DNA of 64,000 bases, taken from Lachnospiraceae bacterium (GTDB lineage: Bacteria > Bacillota > Clostridia > Lachnospirales > Lachnospiraceae). The stretch is from the NCBI GenBank assembly GCA_910574865.1, contig CAJTDN010000001.1, positions 186,001-250,000 of the forward strand. The letters are read 5' to 3'. The notes beneath the pieces are model-generated. The model was given only the letters and a program-made list of their open reading frames with translations, searched no databases and had not been told where the DNA came from. The position numbers and the translations under genes are program-made. Positions 17,582 to 26,237 of the stretch are shown here, piece after piece. The number at the start of each line of letters is the position of its first letter. The stretch's first letter is position 1.

Positions 17582-17606
17582 TTCGCAGAATGGCCAATTC
17601 TGCGAA
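17582..17606. repeat. right inverted recombination site
   Basis: Exact reverse complement of 16105-16129: 10-bp arms TTCGCAGAAT around spacer GGCCA. The inverted spacer orientation predicts inversion, not excision, by recombination between the two sites. Confidence 0.88.
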
Positions 17607-17755
17607 TTTTTTTACCACTATACAGTATAAATGATTTTGAACGGCAGAACGGGCAATTTCAAATAATAGGGGTTAAATTTTACGAGACCACATGAAGTCC
17701 TGATTGATTCAACAGAATTTACAAGGAAAAGAAATACTCATTGGATAATACTGAT

Positions 17756-17789
17756 AAAGGTGAGTTTCCCCGAAAGAAAACTCACCTTT
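17756..17789. terminator. bidirectional intrinsic terminator
   Basis: Perfect 12-bp arms (AAAGGTGAGTTT) around a 10-base loop, with T tracts on both strands. It ends the antiporter gene and would also stop transcripts leaving the invertible segment in its present orientation. Confidence 0.88.
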
Positions 17790-17823
17790 TCATTTTATAC
17801 GGACGTCACCACAAACCCACGGA

Positions 17824-18765
17824 CTACCCTATCACGAACTGTGAGACCACGTAGCATGCGTAAATCGCCAGCAGTGCCCCGCCCTGCAGCCTCGACGACT
17901 TCTGCCGGATGACCAGCGGCACCGTCAAAACTGCCATAACCAGTATGCACAGCGGCGCGTCCACCCGCAACGCGCTCTCGCTCACAGATATTCCCGTAAC
18001 CGTGCCCGGGATTCCGATTACCAGGAGAAGGTTCAGGATGTTCGCGCCCACGATGTTACCAAGCCCCACGTTCCCGTAACCTTTGATAATCGAAGTCAGC
18101 GACGTCACCAGCTCGGGCAAGGACGTCCCCAACGCGATGAACGTCACTGCAATCACGCGCTCCGGCACGCCCAGCATCTCGGCCAGCGTGATTCCGTTGT
18201 CCACCAGCAGCTTGGAACCGACGTACAAAAGTGCCGCGCAAATTGCCAACGTCACCAAATCCTTAACCAGGGAACCGTCCTTTTTCTCCTCTTCCTGCTC
18301 GTCTTCCTCCTCGTCGCCCGGGTACTTGACGTTCATGAACGCATAGAACACGAAGCAGAGAAGGAGGGCGACGCCCACCGGCCTTTGGAATCCCCCCGTC
18401 AGATTTCCCGTAACCATCATGACCACGATTACGCTAAAGAACAAGATAACCCGCCAAAGAATGGACGACCTCGCCACTTTCTTGGCCGGGGCAATCAACT
18501 GTGTCACTCCGGCAATCAATGCCGTGTTACAGATAATCGACCCAAGGGCATTGCCCACGCTGATGTCAGCCGAACCCTGGAATGCCGCCGTCGTGGAAAC
18601 CAGGACTTCCGGCAGGGTGGTTCCCAGGCTCACGATTGTCGCCCCCACCACGATTTCCGGAATCTTCAGCCGCCTCGCGATGGACACGGCCGCGTCCACC
18701 AAACGGTCGCCCCCCAGGCAAATCAGTACCAGTCCCAAAACAAACAGTCCAATCGTTGCAATCAT
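17824..18765 (-). CDS. calcium/sodium antiporter, CaCA family
   Basis: The 313-residue membrane protein has two homologous halves, each with the CaCA alpha-repeat signature: VVGATIVSLGTTLPEVLVS in the first and AVTFIALGTSLPELVTSL in the second. About ten membrane segments are visible, with an acidic cytoplasmic loop (GDEEEDEQEEEKKD) between the halves. It should exchange Ca2+ for Na+ across the membrane. AGGAG upstream of the ATG supports the start. The 5' region contains two long hairpins and a short copy of the leader repeat seen before the GH3 and GH78 genes. Confidence 0.9.
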   Translation of the reverse strand: MIATIGLFVLGLVLICLGGDRLVDAAVSIARRLKIPEIVVGATIVSLGTTLPEVLVSTTAAFQGSADISVGNALGSIICNTALIAGVTQLIAPAKKVARSSILWRVILFFSVIVVMMVTGNLTGGFQRPVGVALLLCFVFYAFMNVKYPGDEEEDEQEEEKKDGSLVKDLVTLAICAALLYVGSKLLVDNGITLAEMLGVPERVIAVTFIALGTSLPELVTSLTSIIKGYGNVGLGNIVGANILNLLLVIGIPGTVTGISVSESALRVDAPLCILVMAVLTVPLVIRQKSSRLQGGALLAIYACYVVSQFVIG

Positions 18766-18853
18766 TTCATTTCTCCTCTCGTATTTTACTTGCTCTTAGG
18801 AACGAAACAATCTCCACATGAATCCGTCCCTTACGTGGGTAGCGACCGCGTGT

Positions 18854-18910
18854 GCATCCCCCCGGGAGGGTTTTTATATATTGGGAAACGAAGTTCCAAA
18901 TATATAAAAA
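18854..18910 (-). repeat. short copy of leader repeat with hairpin
   Basis: On the minus strand an AT-rich hairpin (arms TTTTTATATATT, 18871-18910) is followed by AAACCCTCCCGGGGGGATGC. The latter matches the conserved block at 22186-22258 and 56772-56844 but lacks about 46 bases of it. Confidence 0.5.
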
Positions 18911-18961
18911 GAGACTTTTACCGCATCGCACAAATACATCATGCAATACAGTAAAAGTCTC
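18911..18961 (-). terminator. terminator-like hairpin downstream of GH3 gene
   Basis: Perfect 11-bp arms GAGACTTTTAC at both ends of a 29-base loop, followed on the minus strand by a T run. It lies between the GH3 stop and the antiporter start; the remaining bases 18962-19137 show no gene. Confidence 0.7.
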
Positions 18962-19137
18962 GCTATTTCATCACTTTCCGGGTCGTCTTGAAAACCGTAT
19001 TGACGAAAAGTGAACCCGCCGGCCAGCTACTCCCTTTTGCTTTTGTCATCATACCATGCCAATGGAATAATTGCAAGCAAATTTTAAATTTTCATCCTTT
19101 CATTTTCATACTCGCTTCCCCATTTGCTTATGATTTC

Positions 19138-22101
19138 CTATTTTTTGTTTTTCTTCCTCATGATGCTCCTTACCAGCATCACGATGCAGAGTAGCGTAAG
19201 CGCGCCCACCGCGATATCAGCCGCCATCAGGGCCGTCTTCCACCACGGCGTGATGGTCTCGATCTTCGCGCTTGACGAGATTCCGTTCATCGCGTTGCTG
19301 TTCGCCACCGTATAGAGGATCCTGTGCGCGGACTCGCGAAGCGCCGACACGATTGCCGGATCGTCCGCGTAGAGCTTGAGCAAGTCGTCCGTCCACTGGT
19401 CCGCGGAGCTGTCCCAAGAGTTCGTCCCGGCCAGGACGCCCCATGCCACGTCATACGTTTTCAGGTAAATGCCTGCCGCCGAAAATGCCGAGTTACCGGA
19501 AAAGTCAGTCAGCACAAAGCCTTTCATGCCCCATTCGTCCCGCAGCACGGTCTTCATCAATCCTTCATGCGCGCCGCTCCATCTCACGCCGACACGGGCA
19601 AAGGAGTTCATCACGTTCATCGCGCCGCCTTCCACGATGGACATCTCGAACGGCACCAGGAACACCTCGCGCGCCGCCTGCTCATTGAAGAAGGTGGAGA
19701 TACAACGGCAGGCCGTCTCCTCGTCATTGAACGCGTAATGCTTTACGTACACGTACACGCCCTTGGACTGGATGCCTTTTACCTCGGCAGCCGCAATCTT
19801 GCCGGCGAGGAAACCGTCTTCCGAATAATACTCGAAATCACGTCCGCAGTACGCGTTCCTATGCGTGTTCATGGCCGGGCCGTACAGGCCGGACGCGCCC
19901 AGGTCGAGCATGTCGTTGCCGATGCATTTTCCAACCTCTTCCATCAATTCCACGTTCCACGTCGCCGCCATGATATTTTCATCGGAATACGCGCAATGGC
20001 ACGTCGTCACGCCCGTCAGGGTCTGGGTAAAGCCCTGCGGTCCGTTGTCGTCGGTCGTGGCCGGTTTTCCGACGGATTCCGCCGCGGCCGTGTTGTGATA
20101 GCCCTTGCCGGTCATGGTGGCCATCTCCTCCAGCGTCAACTGGTCAAGCAAGTCCTCCCATGACGGGTCGTCATAATCCATGCCGATAAACATCGCCAGC
20201 GTCAGGCCGTTGTCGGCATTCATCGTCGGCATCTCCACGCCCTCGGAAGCCTCGCCCGCATACGTCTGCCACAAATACAATCCCTCGTCAATCATTTCCT
20301 GGGTCGCTTCCAGCTCCGTGACCGCCACCGGCCAGGTTCCCTGCCAGTCGCTCCTGGAAAGATACGTGTAGTCCGTTCCCCAATGATTCAGGTCCGCGTC
20401 GTCAAACTGGTTCGTAATCGGATTTCCAGTCGCGGAAGACACCGCGTATGTCTCGTCGTCAAACTTGTCGTTCGTGTAAGTGTAAACGAAATCCTTGTCG
20501 CCGTCCGCGTCCATGCCGTCGGCCGTCGTGTAATCTTTTGCCGCCAAAATGTTGTTTACGGCCGTGTGGGCGTTCGTCGCCGCCGTCACATAATAATCAC
20601 CGTCGTCCAAAACATAGGTCTTCGCGTTCTTCGCGTCATACGCCTTAAATTCTTCCCTCGGAACCGTGATGGTCACGGTCTCCGACTCGCCCGGCTGCAA
20701 AAGCTTCGTCTTGGCAAAGCCGCACAACTCGACGGAAGCCTTCTCGATTCCATTTTCCACGTCATACTGCGTGTACGGGGACTGGAAGTACGCTTCCACG
20801 ACATCCTTGCCCGCCGCGTCGCCGTCGTTCGTGACCATCACCTTCATCTCGAACTCGTCCTTTTCCTTGTCGAACGACACCTCATAGTCGCTCCACGTAA
20901 AGTCGGTGTAGGAAAGCCCATAGCCAAACGGGTAGGCCACGTCGGCGGAATAGTCATACCCTGCCGTGTTTCCCTGGCCCATCACCGTGTCCTCGTACCT
21001 CGTCTCGTAGTAGCGATATCCGATATAAATGCCCTCGCCGTATACGATGTAGTTCGTGTTGCGGTCCAGCTGTCCGGCGATCTGGTAGAACACGTCCTCG
21101 TCGCTCTCGTAATTCGAGAACGTGTTGCCATAAAAGCCGACCATGGACGGAGCCGTCGTATTGTCATTACAGTACGTGTCAACCAGACGTCCGGACGGAT
21201 TCACTTCACCTGCCAGGATGTCGGCCACCGCGTTCAGGCCCCACGTTCCCGTATAACCAATCCACAACGCGGCATCCACGCCGTACGCGCCTTCCGTGAG
21301 GAAGTCGCACTCCATCGCGTTCGTCGAGTTAATCAGCACGATGATCTTTTCAAATCCCGCCGCCTCGATCATGGCCAGCATGTCCTTTTCGTCCTGGTTC
21401 AAGGCCAGGATGTTCGTGCCGTCCACGTAATCCGCATCCTGCATGTCGTACATCTCGCCGCCCGCGCGGGAAATGACGACGATGGCCGCGTCCTTGTAAT
21501 TGTCAAAGGAGGCCTTCACGTCCGCCGTATACTCGCTTGCCGGAATCTCGTTCACCTCGAACTTCGTCCTGTCCGCGCCCGGAAGCCCGTTCATGCCCTT
21601 TTCCGGGACACGCACGTAATCGGCTTTTTTGCCCTCGTAGAAATCCCACAATGTCTGGTTCACGGAAAATCCCGCCTCTTCCATCGCCTCCTTCAAGGTC
21701 GGGGCGTTGCTCGTGTCAATGTCCGCCGAACCGGTTCCGCAGGTCACGATGTCCACGGAAGAGCGGGAGAACAAGCTTACGTTCTTCCCCGTAAGCGGAA
21801 GCGCGCCGTCATTGTTCATAAGCAGCACCGAACCTTCGCCGGTCAACTGCTCCGCGACTTCCTTGTCGTGCGCCTCAAGCTCCTCCACACTGTTAAAATC
21901 GCTTTTGAAGTATTCCGTATCCTCGTTGCCGTCGCTGGTATCCACGATTCTCGTGGTCTCCACCTTCAACGCGATGTTAATCGCCTGCTCGCTGCCATAC
22001 GCGACATACGTGCCAATCAATACCGCCGCCAACAAGATGGCGAAAATGGCCGTCAACACGGACCACAACACCACGCCACTGCCTTTCCTTTTCTTTTCCA
22101 T
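19138..22101 (-). CDS. membrane-anchored GH3 glycosidase with reversed domain order
   Basis: The 987-residue protein begins with a membrane anchor (VLWSVLTAIFAILLAAVLIG) and ends with another (KTALMAADIAVGALTLLCIV) plus a lysine-rich tail. The GH3 C-terminal alpha/beta domain comes first (residues about 80-370), then a fibronectin III-like domain. The TIM-barrel GH3 N-domain is last: KHYAFNDEE and the nucleophile region KGFVLTDFSG are near residues 790-870. This order is permuted relative to most GH3 enzymes but is known from some Ruminococcus and Butyrivibrio beta-glucosidases. It probably hydrolyses beta-glucosides outside the membrane. The GPH symporter gene lies upstream, as if in one sugar-use operon. 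Confidence 0.88.
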   Translation of the reverse strand: MEKKRKGSGVVLWSVLTAIFAILLAAVLIGTYVAYGSEQAINIALKVETTRIVDTSDGNEDTEYFKSDFNSVEELEAHDKEVAEQLTGEGSVLLMNNDGALPLTGKNVSLFSRSSVDIVTCGTGSADIDTSNAPTLKEAMEEAGFSVNQTLWDFYEGKKADYVRVPEKGMNGLPGADRTKFEVNEIPASEYTADVKASFDNYKDAAIVVISRAGGEMYDMQDADYVDGTNILALNQDEKDMLAMIEAAGFEKIIVLINSTNAMECDFLTEGAYGVDAALWIGYTGTWGLNAVADILAGEVNPSGRLVDTYCNDNTTAPSMVGFYGNTFSNYESDEDVFYQIAGQLDRNTNYIVYGEGIYIGYRYYETRYEDTVMGQGNTAGYDYSADVAYPFGYGLSYTDFTWSDYEVSFDKEKDEFEMKVMVTNDGDAAGKDVVEAYFQSPYTQYDVENGIEKASVELCGFAKTKLLQPGESETVTITVPREEFKAYDAKNAKTYVLDDGDYYVTAATNAHTAVNNILAAKDYTTADGMDADGDKDFVYTYTNDKFDDETYAVSSATGNPITNQFDDADLNHWGTDYTYLSRSDWQGTWPVAVTELEATQEMIDEGLYLWQTYAGEASEGVEMPTMNADNGLTLAMFIGMDYDDPSWEDLLDQLTLEEMATMTGKGYHNTAAAESVGKPATTDDNGPQGFTQTLTGVTTCHCAYSDENIMAATWNVELMEEVGKCIGNDMLDLGASGLYGPAMNTHRNAYCGRDFEYYSEDGFLAGKIAAAEVKGIQSKGVYVYVKHYAFNDEETACRCISTFFNEQAAREVFLVPFEMSIVEGGAMNVMNSFARVGVRWSGAHEGLMKTVLRDEWGMKGFVLTDFSGNSAFSAAGIYLKTYDVAWGVLAGTNSWDSSADQWTDDLLKLYADDPAIVSALRESAHRILYTVANSNAMNGISSSAKIETITPWWKTALMAADIAVGALTLLCIVMLVRSIMRKKNKK

Positions 22102-22185
22102 TCCGCTTTTCCTCCTTCATTCTTGAGACTTGAAATAATGCTTTCTTTGTATTGCAAGGGCTTGGACATAGAGTCCGGCAAGCCT

Positions 22186-22258
22186 CGCGCCGGGGCGCGG
22201 CCGCGTCAGCAGCCATTTTCCTTAGGCGCGAAATGTGCGTCCCCCGTAGGGTTTTATG
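22186..22258 (-). repeat. 73-bp leader repeat, copy upstream of GH3 gene
   Basis: Matches 56772-56844 over 73 bases with 9 differences by my count and no gaps. It lies 85 bases before the GH3 start, the same distance as the other copy before the GH78 start. The shared core includes GCAGCCATTTTCC (plus strand) and ends in GGGTTTTATG at the edge of a hairpin. Confidence 0.8.
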
Positions 22259-22289
22259 CCATGGGGAACAAAGTTTCCCATGGCATAAA
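22253..22289 (-). terminator. hairpin between GPH symporter and GH3 genes
   Basis: Perfect 13-bp arms (TTTATGCCATGGG) around an 11-base loop, 15 bp after the symporter stop. It may act as a partial terminator or as part of the adjoining leader repeat. Confidence 0.6.
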
Positions 22290-22304
22290 CAGGCCTCACG
22301 CTAC

Positions 22305-23840
22305 CTACTTCCCACCAGGCCATTCCCGCATCGCTTGCTCCAGGCTCATGCCGGAGGCGATTGCCTCCTTACGCTTGGCGTTCACGGCCTGGATTTCCTT
22401 CATCCGCTCGCCGGTCAGGCTGTATCCCCTCATGGCAATCAGCGTCGCCGCCCACGCCACCATCGGGATGACGCAGAACAAGATGATGACCACCATGTTC
22501 ATGCCGTCCGAATACGGGGTGTCCGCGGTGGGTAAATTGGCCAGCCCGATCATGCTGACGGCCATGCCGACCACCGTCGCCGACAAGGAAGACACCAGCT
22601 TGTCCACGAGCGAGAACAACGTCCCCATGATGCCCGGGATATATTTCCCGGATCGGTACGTCTCATAATCCGAGCAGTCCGCCACCATCGGAATCGGCAT
22701 GTCGGCCGTCGAATAATATGCGCCATAGCCAATGCCGAAGAAGACGATGAACAAAACCGTATATAGGTTGATGCCGCCCCCGCCCATGATGGAAAGGTTG
22801 AACGCCGGGTTCTTCCCCCACAAGAGAAGCAAGGCCAGCACGCCGACGTAGCAGACCAGGGCCACCGAGACGAAACGGACCAGCGACGCCTTCTGTCCCT
22901 TCTTCTGGGACGTGCGCACCGTCAACAGGAAGAATGGGACGGAGCACACGTAGCCAATCACCATCATCGGCAAGTACAAGCCGTCGTAATTGCCCATCAT
23001 GCACCCGTACAGCATGCACAAGACCGTCGTGTTGGTGGCGATGGAAAGTGCCAGCTTGCATCCCGCGCCCGCTATCATCAAACGCTGCATCGGATTGTTG
23101 TTTTTAATGATTTCGATATACTCGGAAACCTTGACCTTCTCCTGCTTCTCCCCGCCGACGCCAAAATACTTGGGCTGATCCTTCTCCCAAATGCCGATGA
23201 CCGCCAGAACCGTCAGCAAGACGGAAACCGCGATACCAATCGGCGTCAGCACGCGGTAAAATGCCGCGCTGGAATAATCCGCCACGTTCGCCCGAAGGAT
23301 TGGCGCCAGGAACTGCATCGCGCCCATGCCAAGCAAACTCCCCACCGTGTTAAAAATCGTGAATAACGGCCGCTGGTTCGGGTCGTTCGTCAACACCGTC
23401 TGCCCGCTCCTCGTGCAGGAAGTCTGGAACGTGTAACCAATCACCCAGACAAAGTACAAAAGGATGAACAATGCGTACCGAAGCCACATCATCGTGTCCG
23501 GTATGAACGGAGTGAAAATATACAGCAAAATGATGCTGACCGCCATGACGGCATTTCCCAAAATCATGAACGGGCGGAATTTCCCGAACTTTCCGTTGGT
23601 ACGGTCAATCAACGCCCCGATAATCGGGTCGGTAACCGCGTCGCACAGACGCATGCCCGTCACCATCACGGAGGCGAACATCACGCCCAGGGCCAGCACG
23701 TTGGAACCGAACGTCGCGATGTAGGAAAGCACCAGGACATAGTACACGTTCGTGGCGCCGTTGTTCAACGGAAACAAAACCAGCTGGTAAGTCTTCGCCC
23801 GGTTCACGCCGGAAGGTACTGCTTGCGTTTCATTACTCAT
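22305..23840 (-). CDS. GPH-family glycoside:cation symporter
   Basis: A 511-residue, 12-segment major facilitator protein of the glycoside-pentoside-hexuronide family: the N-terminal LLFPLNNGATNVYYVLVLSY region, DAVTDPIIGALIDRTNGKFGKFRP loop and DYETYRSGKYIPGIMGTLFS are characteristic. It likely imports a beta-glycoside or oligosaccharide with H+ or Na+. GAGG seven bases before MSNETQ decides the start (the longer frame begins with GTG at 23849). It lies between the GH2 and GH3 enzymes, consistent with a small glycoside utilisation operon. Confidence 0.92.
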   Translation of the reverse strand: MSNETQAVPSGVNRAKTYQLVLFPLNNGATNVYYVLVLSYIATFGSNVLALGVMFASVMVTGMRLCDAVTDPIIGALIDRTNGKFGKFRPFMILGNAVMAVSIILLYIFTPFIPDTMMWLRYALFILLYFVWVIGYTFQTSCTRSGQTVLTNDPNQRPLFTIFNTVGSLLGMGAMQFLAPILRANVADYSSAAFYRVLTPIGIAVSVLLTVLAVIGIWEKDQPKYFGVGGEKQEKVKVSEYIEIIKNNNPMQRLMIAGAGCKLALSIATNTTVLCMLYGCMMGNYDGLYLPMMVIGYVCSVPFFLLTVRTSQKKGQKASLVRFVSVALVCYVGVLALLLLWGKNPAFNLSIMGGGGINLYTVLFIVFFGIGYGAYYSTADMPIPMVADCSDYETYRSGKYIPGIMGTLFSLVDKLVSSLSATVVGMAVSMIGLANLPTADTPYSDGMNMVVIILFCVIPMVAWAATLIAMRGYSLTGERMKEIQAVNAKRKEAIASGMSLEQAMREWPGGK

Positions 23841-23868
23841 AGGAATCACCTCGTTATTTTTTATCTAC

Positions 23869-24030
23869 TGAAAACACCTCGCCAAGCGTCCAGGTGTAGG
23901 TTCGCACTAGAATCGTGAAACACCTCGCCAAGTGTCTTTGGCAACACCATGGTCGCTAGGCTCGTGAAAACACCTCGCCAAGCGTCCAGGTGTAGGTTCG
24001 CACTAGGCTCGTGAAACACCTCGCCAAGTG
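23869..24030. repeat. 96-bp-period intergenic direct repeat
   Basis: Two units of about 96 bp. Each contains a long form (CACCTCGCCAAGCGTCCAGG, then a 20-base extension) and a short form (CACCTCGCCAAGTG). The repeat fills the gap between the GH2 stop and the symporter start. It is not a CRISPR: only two units, no spacers. Confidence 0.8.
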
Positions 24031-24036
24031 CTCACT

Positions 24037-25962
24037 CTATACCCAGTTCGCGCTGTTGGAACTTTTTTTCTCCAGCTTGTAGCTCTTGGGATTTTTGCAT
24101 TTCTTAAAGAACGCGTCGTCCTTCACTTCCCCGGCCACGGCCTCAATCCGATTCTCCGCCTCCAGCGTCACGTCGAAGGTAAACACCTTCCCGCCATACT
24201 TCGTCCCCAACTGCCTGCCATTCTGGTATAGTGTCACCTGCGGCTGGTTGGAATATACCTTGACCGTAATCTTGTCCACCCCGCGCTCCTCGAAACGCTT
24301 GCTGCAGATGTGGACCATCGGCTCGTCCGTCCAATACGCCTGGTAGAGGTAGAAGCTGTCTTTCTTCGTCTTGCGGTCGAACGTCACCAAGCCCTTGTGG
24401 TTCATGCCCGGCTCGCCGCCCTGGTCCCTCGCGTCCGCCGCGAAGTCAAACATGTTCCACACATGGGTGGCCCACATAAACGGGTGGCGCTCAAAACACT
24501 TCAACATGTACTCGTGGTAAATGGCCTGGTACTCTTCCGTGTGGTCGCCCCTTCTCGGCTTCTCGCCATGGAGATTGGGCATCCCTTCCGCGCCATACTC
24601 CGAATAACCAATGCACCGCTTTGGATAACGCAGGTGGAACAGCTTCAAAAACACGTCGTTCAGGAACAATCCCGGCACGTACCATCCCAGGTACAAATTA
24701 TAGCTGACGACGTCCGTAACATGCACCACTTTGCCAAACGGGTTGCACATCGCGTAGCAGGCCAGCGTCGTCACCCGGGTCGGATCCATCTTGTGGCACA
24801 AGTCGTTCAGCACGCGGTGGTTTTCAAGCATGTCCTTCTTGTCCCTGGTGGAAATGGTAATCTCGTTGGACACGCCCCAGGTCACGATGCACGGATGGTT
24901 GTAATTCTGGATGATCAATTCTTTCATCTGCTCAACCGTGTTTTCCCGCCCGTTCGGCATATGCTCGGAAATATAGGGAATCTCCGCCCACACGACCATG
25001 CCGTACTCGTCGCACAAGTCATAAAAATACTGGTCGTGCTGGTAATGCGCCAATCTGACGGTGTTGCACCCCATCTCGCGAATCAGCCGCATGTCATTGT
25101 CATGATGCTCCTTCGTAATCGCGTTACCCAGACCCTTGAAGTCCTGGTGCCGCGACACCCCATGCAACGGGAAGGGCTTTCCGTTCAAAATGAATCCCTT
25201 GTTCGGGTCAACCGAAAAGCTCCTCATGCCAAAACGGGTGGAAACCTCGTCCACCACTTCTTCCCCGTCAACCAGCCGTGCCGTCATCGTGTAAAGATAA
25301 GGATCTTCCACCCCGTGCCACAGATGCACGTCCTCAATCACGAGAACCGCCCTCCAATCATCGGACACGGCCTTCGCGACCTCGCGGCCATCCTTGTCCG
25401 CGATAGTAAAACATACCTGCACGCCATCCGCCTTGCCGTAGGCCTCCACCTCGACGATGCCCTTTGTCCCTTCCGGCTTCGGCGTCACCTTGATGCCCGG
25501 CGTTCCGTAGTACTCCAGTTCAAAATGTTTCTTGTTTACAATTAACAGATTCACGTCACGGTAAATGCCGCCGTAAAACGTGAAATCGGCCTTCTGCGGG
25601 TACACCTTGTCGTTCACGCCATTGTCAACCACGACCTTGAGTTCATTTTCCTCACGCAAATATTTCGTGACATCAACCCGAAACGTCGAATAACCGCCGT
25701 CATGGGACGTTGCCTTTTCCCCATTGACATACGCCTCACAGGAAGCGTTCACGCCCTGGAATTCCAGATACGCCTCCTCCGACTCCAAGTCAAACTCCGG
25801 CATGTCAAACGTTTTCTCGTACACGCCCTTTCCCCGGAAATAGTCATTGCCGCCGTCCTGGCCGTCCAGGGCGTTCCACGTATGTGGGACGTCCACCGCC
25901 ACGGTTTCCCTTCCGGCAATCGTGAACTTCCACCCCTTGTTCATTAAAATCCTTCTCCTCAT
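24037..25962 (-). CDS. family 2 glycoside hydrolase
   Basis: The 641-residue protein has the GH2 layout: sugar-binding jelly roll (1-170), Ig-like domain, and TIM barrel from about residue 270. TWGVSNEI holds the acid/base glutamate and IGYSEYGAEG the nucleophile. Family members are beta-galactosidases, beta-glucuronidases or related enzymes; the sequence does not settle the substrate. No signal peptide is visible, so it should act in the cytoplasm on sugar imported by the symporter. AGGAGG five bases before MRRRIL fixes the start. Direct repeats resembling LytTR sites lie upstream of its promoter region. Confidence 0.88.
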   Translation of the reverse strand: MRRRILMNKGWKFTIAGRETVAVDVPHTWNALDGQDGGNDYFRGKGVYEKTFDMPEFDLESEEAYLEFQGVNASCEAYVNGEKATSHDGGYSTFRVDVTKYLREENELKVVVDNGVNDKVYPQKADFTFYGGIYRDVNLLIVNKKHFELEYYGTPGIKVTPKPEGTKGIVEVEAYGKADGVQVCFTIADKDGREVAKAVSDDWRAVLVIEDVHLWHGVEDPYLYTMTARLVDGEEVVDEVSTRFGMRSFSVDPNKGFILNGKPFPLHGVSRHQDFKGLGNAITKEHHDNDMRLIREMGCNTVRLAHYQHDQYFYDLCDEYGMVVWAEIPYISEHMPNGRENTVEQMKELIIQNYNHPCIVTWGVSNEITISTRDKKDMLENHRVLNDLCHKMDPTRVTTLACYAMCNPFGKVVHVTDVVSYNLYLGWYVPGLFLNDVFLKLFHLRYPKRCIGYSEYGAEGMPNLHGEKPRRGDHTEEYQAIYHEYMLKCFERHPFMWATHVWNMFDFAADARDQGGEPGMNHKGLVTFDRKTKKDSFYLYQAYWTDEPMVHICSKRFEERGVDKITVKVYSNQPQVTLYQNGRQLGTKYGGKVFTFDVTLEAENRIEAVAGEVKDDAFFKKCKNPKSYKLEKKSSNSANWV

Positions 25963-26150
25963 GGTTCCCTCCTTCATGCCACTTCAAACCGCCCGAACAC
26001 GTTCGCCCCTGTTCCATTCTAGGCGCAGCCACGCCCGGTTGCCCCGCCCTGCAGTTCAATTTCAACATTTTTTAGCAAAATCGCACAAATTCTTCACATT
26101 CTCGGCATTCACAATTGTATATAATGATACATCACGATTCAGATATACAC

Positions 26151-26193
26151 AAGTAGTTTTTCCTAAGTGGTTTCCAAAATTGCCCAAGTGGTT
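26151..26193. promoter_or_regulatory. candidate LytTR-type direct-repeat operator
   Basis: AAGTAGTT, AAGTGGTT and AAGTGGTT start at 26151, 26165 and 26186. The last two are 21 bp apart, the spacing typical of LytTR-family regulators, and lie 190-230 bp upstream of the GH2 start. A LytTR regulator is encoded 1.5 kb away. Confidence 0.5.
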
Positions 26194-26209
26194 GAATCAT
26201 AAAGCGAAA

Positions 26210-26237
26210 AACGGGTGAACCCTGACCGTCACCCGTT
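26210..26237 (-). terminator. terminator of the LytTR operon
   Basis: Perfect 9-bp arms AACGGGTGA around a 10-base loop, followed on the minus strand by a T run. It ends transcripts coming from the kinase gene. Confidence 0.75.

Larger units (their letters stand above)
16105..17606. mobile_element. probable invertible promoter segment (inverton) carrying its own recombinase
   Basis: A 1.5-kb segment bounded by two identical inverted 25-bp dyad sites. It contains one tyrosine recombinase gene and a consensus promoter at 17484-17512 that reads outward through the right site. Inversion would place that promoter about 70 bp inside the left site, reading toward the GT4 gene and the rest of the polysaccharide operon. 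In the orientation present here the promoter points at a terminator (17756-17789) with no gene between, so I infer OFF. Recombinase-linked invertible promoters of capsule loci are an established mechanism; this instance is inferred from sequence. Confidence 0.8.

Noticed and set aside
20383-22668. Long open frame (761 codons) on the plus strand opposite the GH3 gene
   Set aside because: Arginine/valine/histidine-rich translation with no domain; it is an antisense shadow of a GC-rich gene with clear GH3 motifs.
23869-24030. CRISPR array
   Set aside because: Only two units, no unique spacers of constant length, and no cas genes.
24310-25545. 411-codon plus-strand frame opposite the GH2 gene
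   Set aside because: Shadow frame; the minus strand has both catalytic glutamate motifs.
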